Shown in pieces: positions 1-5,028 of a stretch of 5,771 nucleotides of DNA. This DNA comes from an uncultured Methylocystaceae bacterium (GTDB lineage: Bacteria > Pseudomonadota > Alphaproteobacteria > Rhizobiales > Beijerinckiaceae), in NCBI GenBank assembly GCA_945956975.1, contig CAMFKC010000189.1:1-5771 (forward strand). The letters run 5' to 3'. Numbering within the stretch: the stretch's first letter is position 1; each line of letters starts with the position of its first letter. Made by a program: the position numbers and the translations under genes. Under the pieces are notes generated by a model that did no database searches, had not been told where the DNA came from, and saw only the letters and a list, made by a program, of their open reading frames with translations.

Positions 1-1617
1 GTCGAGCCGCGAACCGTCGGCCGCCTGGGCGGAAACGCGCAGATGATCCTCGCCGACCGGCATCACGTTGAGGATGCGATGGCGCGGCAGGACGAACACC
101 GGCTCCGGCGCGCCCGCGCCGAAAGGCCCCGCGGCGGCGACCGCATTGACGAGGTCGCGCGTGGCGCCCGAGGCCGTGACCGCCGAATCGACGAAAAGCG
201 CATCGCGGTCTCGCGCCGCGGCGACCTTCGTCGCCAGCTTCTCCTCCAGGAAGGCGCGGAACTCGCCGAGCCGCTCCCGCTGGATGGTGATTCCCGCCGC
301 CATGGCGTGGCCGCCGCCCTTGACGAGAATGCCGCTCTCGACCGCCTGCCGCACGGCCGAGCCGAGATCGACGCCCGCGATCGAGCGGCCCGACCCCGTG
401 CCGGTCTTGCCTGTGAGCGCAATGGCGAAGGCGGGGCGCTGAAATTTCTCTTTCAGCCGCGAGGCGACGAGGCCGACGATTCCGGGGCTCCAGTCCTCGC
501 CCGCCACCACGACCGCTGCGCCCTCCCCGCTGCTCCCCAGCGCGAGGTCGGCCTCGGCCTGCGCGGCCTCGACGGTGGCAAGTTCGATGGCGCGGCGCTC
601 GTGGTTGAGGCGGTCGAGTTCGACGGCGATCCTTTCGGCCTCGCCGGGATCTTCGGTCAGCAGCAGCTTGGCCCCCAGCGCGGCGTCGCCGATCCGCCCG
701 CCCGCATTGATGCGCGGCCCGAGCAGGAAGCCGAGATGCCAGGCCTGCGGCGGACCGACGAGGCGCGCGACGTCCATCAGCGAGGCGAGCCCGCGCCGAC
801 CGCGCGACCGCAGGACGGCCAGGCCCTTCACGACGAAGGCGCGGTTGAGGCCGGTCAGCGGCGCGACGTCGGCGACGGTCGCGAGCGCGACGAGGTCGAG
901 ATGATGCAGAAGGTCCGGCGCAGGGCGCTCCGCCGTCCAGAAGCCCATCGATCGCAGCGCGCGGTTGAGGCCGACCAGCGCCATGAAGACGACGCCCGCC
1001 GCGCACAGCGCGCCGAGGCCCGAAAGATCGTCCTGCCGGTTCGGGTTCACGACGAGCGCGTCCGGCAGCACTTCCGGCGCCTGGTGATGGTCCAGCACGA
1101 TCACGTCCATGCCGAGCGCCTTCGCGCCGGCCAGCACCTCATGCGAGGTCGTGCCGCAATCGACCGTGACGAGGAGGCCCGCGCCCGCCACGCGCAGCTC
1201 CTTGATGGCCTCGGCATTGGGGCCGTAGCCTTCGAAAATGCGGTCGGGAATGCGCACGAGGCGCGCGACGCCGCAGGCGTCGAGAAAGCCCGCGAGCAGC
1301 GCGGCCGAGCAGGCGCCGTCCACATCGTAGTCGCCGAAGATGGCGACGGTCTCTCTCTGCGTGACGGCCTGCGATAGGCGTTCGACGGCGGCGTCCATGT
1401 CCTGCATGACCGAGGGGTCCGGCATGAGGGCGCGGATGGTGGGATCGAGATAGGCGGGCGCCTCGTCGATGCTCACCCCCCTGCCCGCCAGCACGCGGGC
1501 AAGAATGTCGGACAGGCCATGACGCTGCACGATGGCGAGCGCGCGCTGCTCGCCCGCAATGTCGAGCCGCGGCCGCCCCGGGCGGTCGAGGAACAGTCGG
1601 AGGTTGGGATCGGTCAC
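1..1617 (-). CDS. recJ: Single-stranded-DNA-specific exonuclease RecJ (C-terminus cut by window edge)
   Basis: RecJ is a cytoplasmic 5'-3' single-strand DNA exonuclease of the DHH phosphoesterase superfamily, acting in RecF-pathway recombination and mismatch and base-excision repair. I translated the reverse complement from 1617 to base 1 and found one uninterrupted frame of 539 codons. The metal-binding motifs appear in order: FGDYDVDG (about residues 94-101), VTVDCG (150-155), the signature LDHH (175-178), and LATVADVAPL (245-254). INAGGRI follows near 303-309, and the DHHA1 motif KGGGHAMAAG lies near 433-442. The last 90 or so residues belong to the OB-fold region. The family usually runs to about 590-610 residues, so some 50-70 are missing at the left edge. 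The start is GTG at 1617: an in-frame TAG at 1627-1629 blocks anything longer, and AGAAG lies 6 nt upstream of the GTG. It is the last of four minus-strand genes. All visible catalytic motifs are intact. Confidence 0.96.
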   Translation of the reverse strand, partial: MTDPNLRLFLDRPGRPRLDIAGEQRALAIVQRHGLSDILARVLAGRGVSIDEAPAYLDPTIRALMPDPSVMQDMDAAVERLSQAVTQRETVAIFGDYDVDGACSAALLAGFLDACGVARLVRIPDRIFEGYGPNAEAIKELRVAGAGLLVTVDCGTTSHEVLAGAKALGMDVIVLDHHQAPEVLPDALVVNPNRQDDLSGLGALCAAGVVFMALVGLNRALRSMGFWTAERPAPDLLHHLDLVALATVADVAPLTGLNRAFVVKGLAVLRSRGRRGLASLMDVARLVGPPQAWHLGFLLGPRINAGGRIGDAALGAKLLLTEDPGEAERIAVELDRLNHERRAIELATVEAAQAEADLALGSSGEGAAVVVAGEDWSPGIVGLVASRLKEKFQRPAFAIALTGKTGTGSGRSIAGVDLGSAVRQAVESGILVKGGGHAMAAGITIQRERLGEFRAFLEEKLATKVAAARDRDALFVDSAVTASGATRDLVNAVAAAGPFGAGAPEPVFVLPRHRILNVMPVGEDHLRVSAQAADGSRLD

Positions 1618-1665
1618 GGCCAGCTTCTAATGTCGTCCCCAGCCGCAAGCAGAGCGATCGTCAAA

Positions 1666-1694
1666 ATTTTTCATGTCCAGCACAATCTCGGCAA
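1666..1694 (-). promoter_or_regulatory. Possible recJ promoter
   Basis: On the minus strand TTGCCG (1694-1689) is followed after 17 nt by AAAAAT (1671-1666). Each matches 4 of 6 bases of the sigma-70-type -35 and -10 consensus. The site lies in the 81-nt gap between the zinc-ribbon gene and the recJ GTG start, about 49 nt before the start. The match is weak, and read-through from upstream genes is an equally good explanation for recJ expression. Confidence 0.25.
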
Positions 1695-1698
1695 ACGG

Positions 1699-2271
1699 CT
1701 AGGGGCCGGGCAGTTTCGGGGTTGAGCGCCTTCGTGAACGCCCTGGGCGCTTAGGCGATGTCTGCGTAACAGACTTGCTTTCAACCCAAGCCATTGCCCT
1801 ATTCCATGCGACTTCCGCAGTAGCTTCTGCAAATCTAACGATGGTGTCTTGTGTTTCTTTCCGTCTCAAAAATTCCACGGCACTCTCGGTAAGCCTTGAA
1901 ACTATCGACGTTTCGATCGTTTGTTGGTCCGCAGACTTGCCGCTTGGGAGAAGATATTGGACATTTGCTGCGAATTCGGGCTCCAGCCAGAGCGCAACAG
2001 TTTTCCAACCAACCGCACTCAGTTCGTAGCCGCAGCCCTCGTCAATATGTGAGGAGCCTTCGCGGCTAGCCGATGACAACGAAATTAGTGCGCTGGAATT
2101 TAAACTGCACTTTGGGCAGCGCAGTCGTGCGACCCGCTTTGAGTTGAGTACGCGGTCTCCCTTCCGGACTTCCGAGCACGCAACCACGATCAATGCCGCC
2201 GACTTCTGTCGGCAATGCGGGCAAACATCTGCTAGTGTCGTCATCTTGGTTACCAATGAAAACGACAGCAT
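1699..2271 (-). CDS. Uncharacterised protein with CxxC-CxxC zinc-ribbon-like N-terminus
   Basis: I do not recognise this 190-residue protein as a member of a named family. The N-terminal third carries two knuckles, CPHC (residues 17-20) and CPKC (52-55), separated by 31 residues. This spacing suits a four-cysteine zinc ribbon, as found in many small nucleic-acid-binding proteins. Further cysteines lie at 32 and 80. Residues from about 85 to 170 have helix-like amphipathic composition with no membrane span or signal peptide, so the protein is probably cytoplasmic. The C-terminus is strongly basic (SPKRPGRSRRRSTPKLPGP), which would suit nucleic-acid contact. Two starts are possible: ATG 2271 used here, and ATG 2244 (residue 10), which lies closer to CPHC. 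Neither has a strong Shine-Dalgarno site. It lies in a low-GC stretch unlike its neighbours. The cysteine pairs favour this strand over the short plus-strand frames opposite it. Function is unknown. Confidence 0.7.
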   Translation of the reverse strand: MLSFSLVTKMTTLADVCPHCRQKSAALIVVACSEVRKGDRVLNSKRVARLRCPKCSLNSSALISLSSASREGSSHIDEGCGYELSAVGWKTVALWLEPEFAANVQYLLPSGKSADQQTIETSIVSRLTESAVEFLRRKETQDTIVRFAEATAEVAWNRAMAWVESKSVTQTSPKRPGRSRRRSTPKLPGP

Positions 2272-2275
2272 ATCA

Positions 2276-2297
2276 CACAGTTATTCTTGTTACTGTG
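2276..2297. repeat. Inverted repeat just upstream of the zinc-ribbon gene
   Basis: CACAGT (2276-2281) and ACTGTG (2292-2297) form perfect 6-bp arms around a 10-nt AT-rich spacer. The repeat ends 4 nt before the ATG at 2271 of the minus-strand gene. The size and placement resemble an operator for a dimeric regulator, or a 5'-leader hairpin that could hinder ribosome access. No T-tract follows on either strand, so it is not an intrinsic terminator. A repeat this short can occur by chance. Confidence 0.3.
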
Positions 2298-2329
2298 GTG
2301 TTCGCACCGTTTGAAACCGCATCAAATAA

Positions 2330-2929
2330 TCACCCCGCCGTATCGATCGCGATCGCCCGCTGCAACGCGGGCCGCGCGTGGCATCTCTCCAGATAGGCCG
2401 TGAACGCCGGGCGCGGCTCGACGATCTTGAAGCGCTCGACGCCGAACAGGAGGTCGCAGCCGATCATCACGTCGGCGGCGGAGAACTTCTCGCCGAGGAT
2501 CCACGGGCCCTTGTCCAGCGCGACCTCCAGCGCGTCGAAGACCCGCTTGAAATCGCCCCATCCCGCCGCCGTGGTCGGCAGCTCGATATTGGTGAATTTC
2601 TGGGTGAAGGCCGGCTCGATGCAGCCCGGCGCGAAAAACAGCCAGTGGAAATAGCGGCCACGCAGGGGATCGCCGATCTGCGGCGCAAGCCCCGCCTCGG
2701 GGCAACGTTCGGCGATGTAGGCGCAGATGGCGGCGCTTTCGGCCAGTTGCGCAGCGCCGTCCTCGAAGGCCGGAACCTTGGCCATCGGGTTGATCCTGCG
2801 AAAGGCCGGATCGTTCTGGCCGCCGTTGCGGATGTCGACGAGCACGCGCTCGTAAGCGGCGCCAGCCTCCTCGAGCATCCAGAGCGTGCGCAGGCTGCGC
2901 GTGCCGGGCGCCCAATACAGTTTCATCAT
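2330..2929 (-). CDS. Glutathione S-transferase family protein
   Basis: This is a cytosolic GST-fold protein of 199 residues, a normal length for bacterial members (COG0625 type). Such enzymes conjugate glutathione to electrophiles or use it in reductive or isomerising reactions. The substrate cannot be told from sequence. The thioredoxin-like N-domain (about 1-80) starts MMKLYWAPGTRSLRTLW, with Ser12 in the position often used for glutathione activation. It has the cis-proline segment NPMAKVP (47-53) and the ES pair (Glu64-Ser65) that binds the gamma-glutamyl group. The all-helical C-domain carries the N-capping box SAAD (150-153). The frame is open upstream to ATG 2959, but that ATG lies inside a promoter-like -10, and the extra ten residues are not part of the fold. 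GGAG at 2941-2938 sits 8 nt before ATG 2929, so 2929 is chosen; ATG 2926 is the alternative. It begins 55 nt after the EamA-type gene ends. Confidence 0.93.
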   Translation of the reverse strand: MMKLYWAPGTRSLRTLWMLEEAGAAYERVLVDIRNGGQNDPAFRRINPMAKVPAFEDGAAQLAESAAICAYIAERCPEAGLAPQIGDPLRGRYFHWLFFAPGCIEPAFTQKFTNIELPTTAAGWGDFKRVFDALEVALDKGPWILGEKFSAADVMIGCDLLFGVERFKIVEPRPAFTAYLERCHARPALQRAIAIDTAG

Positions 2930-2954
2930 GCGACTCACTCCGCAACGGAATGAG

Positions 2955-2983
2955 AACATAATAGGAACATAGGAGCCTGTCTA
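2955..2983 (-). promoter_or_regulatory. Possible promoter of the GST gene
   Basis: On the minus strand TAGACA (2983-2978, 5 of 6 to TTGACA) and TATGTT (2960-2955, 4 of 6 to TATAAT) are 17 nt apart. The pair lies 26 nt before ATG 2929 and directly after the stop codon of the upstream membrane-protein gene. This would give the GST its own start and a short leader carrying the GGAG ribosome-binding site. A short direct repeat of ATGTTC, 11 nt apart, overlaps the -10. Confidence 0.35.
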
Positions 2984-2984
2984 C

Positions 2985-3434
2985 TCAGTCCTTCATGGCG
3001 ATCAGCAACACGCCGGCCAGGATCAGCGCGACGCCGGCCCAGTTCTTCCAGTTCAGCGCCTCGCCGAGAAACAGCACGCTGAAGATGGCGACGAGCACGA
3101 CCGAGAGCTTGTCGACCGGCGCGACGCGCGCGGCGTCGCCGAGTTGCAGCGCCCGGAAATAGCAGAGCCACGAGGCGCCCGTGCCCAGCCCCGACAAGGC
3201 GAGGAAAAGCCAGGAGCGCGCCGGAATCGCGCCCGATGTCGCGAAACCGCCCGACAGCCACGCCACCAGGGCCGCCAGAGGCACGACGATCAGTGTGCGC
3301 AGGAGTGTCGCGAGACTCGAGTCGATTCCGGAAACGCCCATCTTGGCGAAGACGGCGGTCAGCGCGGCGAAGCCCGCGGAGCCGAGCGCCCAGAAAAACC
3401 AGGGCTGCGCGAACATCTGGGAAAAGTGGAGCAT
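2985..3434 (-). CDS. EamA/DMT-superfamily small membrane transporter
   Basis: A 149-residue inner-membrane protein with five predicted hydrophobic helices at about residues 12-34, 41-61, 74-96, 104-123 and 129-147. The segment PVDKLSVVLVAIFSVLFLGE (106-125) is typical of EamA (PF00892) domains, as are Trp89 and Tyr92 in the third helix. Most EamA proteins carry two tandem domains and ten helices. This one has a single domain and would have to dimerise, as small half-size DMT proteins do. The substrate is unknown; family members export amino acids, metabolites or drugs. The start is set at ATG 3434 because the protein aligns as an EamA domain from there. The open frame extends to ATG 3587, but the extra 51 residues are polar, Arg/Pro-rich and unlike the family. 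The ribosome-binding site is poor. It is the first gene of the minus-strand run and is divergent from the barrel gene. Confidence 0.88.
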   Translation of the reverse strand: MLHFSQMFAQPWFFWALGSAGFAALTAVFAKMGVSGIDSSLATLLRTLIVVPLAALVAWLSGGFATSGAIPARSWLFLALSGLGTGASWLCYFRALQLGDAARVAPVDKLSVVLVAIFSVLFLGEALNWKNWAGVALILAGVLLIAMKD

Positions 3435-3461
3435 GGGACATCGATCCGTTGGTTTCGCCGG

Positions 3462-3490
3462 ATTGTATCCCGCCGCACGACCGGCGACAG
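3462..3490 (-). promoter_or_regulatory. Possible promoter of the EamA-type gene
   Basis: TACAAT (3467-3462) on the minus strand is a 5-of-6 match to the -10 consensus and stands out in very GC-rich surroundings. It lies 27 nt before ATG 3434. The hexamer 17 nt upstream, CTGTCG (3490-3485), is a poor -35 (3 of 6), so the promoter may depend on an activator or not be real. The -35 position touches the base of the bulged hairpin at 3490-3512. Confidence 0.35.
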
Positions 3491-3512
3491 TCGGGTGCCG
3501 TGGCGCACCGAC
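3490..3512. repeat. Bulged inverted repeat in the divergent region
   Basis: GTC (3490-3492) and GGTGC (3494-3498) can pair with GCACC (3505-3509) and GAC (3510-3512). This gives an 8-bp stem with one unpaired G (3493) and a 6-nt loop. It lies just upstream of the putative promoter of the EamA-type gene. It could be a regulator-binding site, but in sequence this GC-rich such pairings arise easily. Confidence 0.2.
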
Positions 3513-3581
3513 GGGCCGCGGCCTTGTGTCAGACTTGCCACATGTTCGGCAAAAGACTCGCACAACAGGCGTTTTCGCCGG

Positions 3582-3616
3582 TTTCAACCAGCCGTCCCGC
3601 GGCTAGACTGCCGCGG
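3582..3616 (+). promoter_or_regulatory. GC-only hairpin with a -10-like loop upstream of the barrel gene
   Basis: CCGCGGC (3597-3603) and GCCGCGG (3610-3616) are perfect 7-bp inverted arms around the loop TAGACT (3604-3609). TAGACT matches 4 of 6 bases of a -10 element. TTTCAA (3582-3587), 16 nt upstream, is a weak -35. If the promoter is real, its -10 is framed by an operator-like palindrome. If transcription starts further upstream, the repeat forms a leader hairpin 42 nt before the start codon. No T-run follows, so a terminator is unlikely. Confidence 0.25.
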
Positions 3617-3648
3617 CGGCGGACGTGTCGGCGTCATGTCGTCGCGGC

Positions 3649-3657
3649 GGGGGATGC
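3649..3657 (+). promoter_or_regulatory. Ribosome-binding leader of the barrel gene
   Basis: GGGGGATGC ends one base before ATG 3659. The purine-rich GGGGGA is well placed as a Shine-Dalgarno element. It fixes the start at 3659 within a frame that is open much further upstream. The same nine bases, in the same position, precede the next gene. Confidence 0.6.
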
Positions 3658-3658
3658 A

Positions 3659-5017
3659 ATGCTTTTGAGGGATCGTGCAGGCGCGCGAAGGCGGCGTGCG
3701 GCAATCGGATGCGCCGGCGCGCTGGCGCTCGCGGCGTTCGGCGCGCCCGCGCGGGCGCAATCCATCGTCTCGGATCACACCGCGCTGCTGCCGCGTGTGC
3801 TCGCCAATCCCGCCGACAACGACGCCAATTTCGCCTATGCCCGCGCAGCGGTCGAAGCACGGGACTATGAGGCCGCGATCGTCGCGCTCGAACGCGCCCT
3901 GTTCTTCAATCCCAATCTCACGCGCGCAAAATACGAACTGGGCGCGCTCTACTATCGCCTCAAGTCATGGGACATGGCGCAGCATTATTTCGAGGATGCG
4001 CTGAAGGCGCCGGGTCTCGAGCCCGACTTGCGCGCGCGCATCGAGATCATGCTGCCCGCCGCCCGCAAGGAGCAGCAGCCGTCGCGCTTCTCGGGGGTGC
4101 TTCAGCTCGGCGCCGGCTACAGCTCCAACGTCCCGCTCGCGCCCGCCTACGGCTTCATCCGCGCCAATGGCGGCGATATTCCGAACCCCGGCCCGTATTA
4201 CCAGCGCGGCGGCGCCAACCTGACCGCCCTCGGCGAAGTCCGGCACGTCTACGATTTCGAGAACCAGCGCGGCGACCTCTGGGAATCGCGTTTCGCGGGC
4301 ATCGCCACTTCGCAATTCGCCTTCGGCGAGTTGAGTTCCGTGCTCGTGGAAGCAACGACCGGCCCGCGCCTCGCGCTGGCGCCCGAGGCCCTGCCCGGCG
4401 CGACGATCAGGCCCTATGTGGCGGCCTCCTACGCGACGCTGGCGCTCGGCCGCCTCGGTTCGTCGATCGGCGGCGGCGTCACGGCCCGCTTCCCGCTCGG
4501 CAATTCGTTCTACATCGAGCCCGGCTTCGACTGGCGCCATCTCGACATCGCCGCCACCAGCCGCTTCCTCGAAGTCGCGGCGACGCAGAACACCGGCAGC
4601 CAATGGACCGGCAGCCTCGCCGCGCAGTGGAGCGCAACGGACCGCCTCACTTTCGATGCGCGCGTGCTGTTCGGCCGCAATTCCTCGTTGACCAGCACGC
4701 TTACCTCCCGCCGCTTCGGGCTCGAGGCGTCGGCGCGCTACGAATTCGATCCGCCGTCGGACCTCATCGGCTGGCGTTGGTCGGTCACGCCCTTCGTCCG
4801 CTACACCGAGACGCGGTTCGACGCGGCCGACCTGTCGGTCGATCCCTTCGTCGCGCGCGTCGACCATCAGGTTCGGATCGGCTCGCAGTTCGACATGCCG
4901 ATCACCAAGCTGTTCGGCGTGGCCGCGCTGGTTCAGTACACCCGCAACAATTCCAACCTGCCGAATTATCGCGCCAGCGCCTGGTCTGGTCTGATCGGCC
5001 CGACGCTGCGCTTCTAG
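3659..5017 (+). CDS. TPR plus outer-membrane beta-barrel protein, Slam-like (DUF560) translocator
   Basis: A 452-residue exported protein. Residues 1-33 form a signal peptide: a basic stretch RRRR (10-13), an Ala/Leu-rich core, and cleavage after ARA before Gln34. Two tetratricopeptide repeats follow (about 54-87 and 88-121; A-x-A-L-x-x-N-P type), then a charged linker to about residue 142. The last 310 residues alternate polar and hydrophobic residues, with frequent Gly and aromatic residues, and end in LRF. The terminal Phe is the usual BAM-recognition signal of outer-membrane barrels. A periplasmic TPR domain plus a barrel of this length is the layout of Slam proteins (PF04575), which move partner proteins across the outer membrane in type XI secretion. 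GAGYSSNVPLA (151-161), the likely first strand, resembles the GYDSNV-type opening seen in that family. Other TPR-barrels (PgaA, BcsC) are much larger. The start is ATG 3659; the upstream frame extension to 3236 runs antisense to the EamA-type gene and lacks a signal peptide at its N-terminus. It lies 11 nt from the FecR gene, so an operon is likely. Confidence 0.8.
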   Translation: MLLRDRAGARRRRAAIGCAGALALAAFGAPARAQSIVSDHTALLPRVLANPADNDANFAYARAAVEARDYEAAIVALERALFFNPNLTRAKYELGALYYRLKSWDMAQHYFEDALKAPGLEPDLRARIEIMLPAARKEQQPSRFSGVLQLGAGYSSNVPLAPAYGFIRANGGDIPNPGPYYQRGGANLTALGEVRHVYDFENQRGDLWESRFAGIATSQFAFGELSSVLVEATTGPRLALAPEALPGATIRPYVAASYATLALGRLGSSIGGGVTARFPLGNSFYIEPGFDWRHLDIAATSRFLEVAATQNTGSQWTGSLAAQWSATDRLTFDARVLFGRNSSLTSTLTSRRFGLEASARYEFDPPSDLIGWRWSVTPFVRYTETRFDAADLSVDPFVARVDHQVRIGSQFDMPITKLFGVAALVQYTRNNSNLPNYRASAWSGLIGPTLRF

Positions 5018-5018
5018 A

Positions 5019-5027
5019 GGGGGATGC
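5019..5027 (+). promoter_or_regulatory. Ribosome-binding leader of the FecR-domain gene
   Basis: GGGGGATGC, preceded by GA, ends one base before ATG 5029 and lies inside the 11-nt gap after the barrel gene stop. It gives a strong Shine-Dalgarno match (GAGG type, 8-nt spacing). It shows that the second gene can be translated independently within a shared transcript. Confidence 0.65.
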
Positions 5028-5028
5028 C

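Larger units (their letters stand above)
1630..2330. other. Low-GC islet between recJ and the GST gene
   Basis: Base composition changes sharply here. Counting single 60-base lines gives 26/60 GC at 1801-1860, 29/60 at 1861-1920 and 35/60 at 2101-2160, against 47/60 at 781-840 inside recJ. The drop covers the zinc-ribbon gene and its flanking gaps, and GC-rich sequence resumes at the GST stop codon near 2330. No transposase, tRNA gene or obvious flanking direct repeat is visible, so the mode of arrival is unknown. Acquisition by transfer is inferred from composition alone. Confidence 0.55.
3435..3658. other. Divergent intergenic region
   Basis: This stretch of 224 bp separates the minus-strand membrane-protein gene from the plus-strand barrel gene, so promoters for both directions should lie here. 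I see no coding frame worth calling: the frames that cross it are extensions or shadows of the neighbours. It holds two GC-rich inverted repeats and weak hexamer pairs for each strand, described separately. No RNA gene or intrinsic terminator was found. Confidence 0.7.

Noticed and set aside
43..1377. 444-codon open frame on the plus strand
   Set aside because: It runs antisense to recJ, whose motifs are unmistakable. The product is Arg/Ala/Glu/Asp-rich low-complexity sequence typical of a GC-rich shadow frame.
1139..1648. Minus-strand frame with an ATG at 1648, just upstream of the recJ start
   Set aside because: It is out of frame with RecJ and gives an Arg/His-rich shadow product. The true recJ start is GTG 1617.
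1775..2029. 84-codon plus-strand frame opposite the zinc-ribbon gene
   Set aside because: No recognisable motif and no clear ribosome-binding site. The opposite strand carries two CxxC pairs in a longer frame.
2344..2355. 12-bp palindrome CGATCGCGATCG
   Set aside because: It lies within the last GST codons (Ile-Ala-Ile-Asp repeats of GC-rich codons) and contains GCGATCGC. It is best explained by codon use, not a site.
2193..2396. 67-codon plus-strand frame across the zinc-ribbon start and the GST end
   Set aside because: It overlaps the ends of two better supported genes and crosses a composition boundary, with no family features.
2322..2945. 207-codon minus-strand frame overlapping the GST
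   Set aside because: Another frame of the same DNA. Its product is Arg-rich, whereas the chosen frame has a complete GST fold.
3435..3587. 51-residue N-terminal extension of the EamA-type protein containing a CRTC motif
   Set aside because: Arg/Pro-rich and outside the family. A good -10 (TACAAT, 3467-3462) lies inside it, pointing to a start at 3434.
3236..3658. Upstream extension of the barrel gene frame
   Set aside because: The first 200 bases are antisense to the EamA-type gene, the sequence is Arg/Pro-rich, and it would bury the signal peptide.
3965..4867. 300-codon minus-strand frame antisense to the barrel gene
   Set aside because: Shadow frame of GC-rich coding DNA. The plus strand has a signal peptide, TPRs and a terminal Phe.
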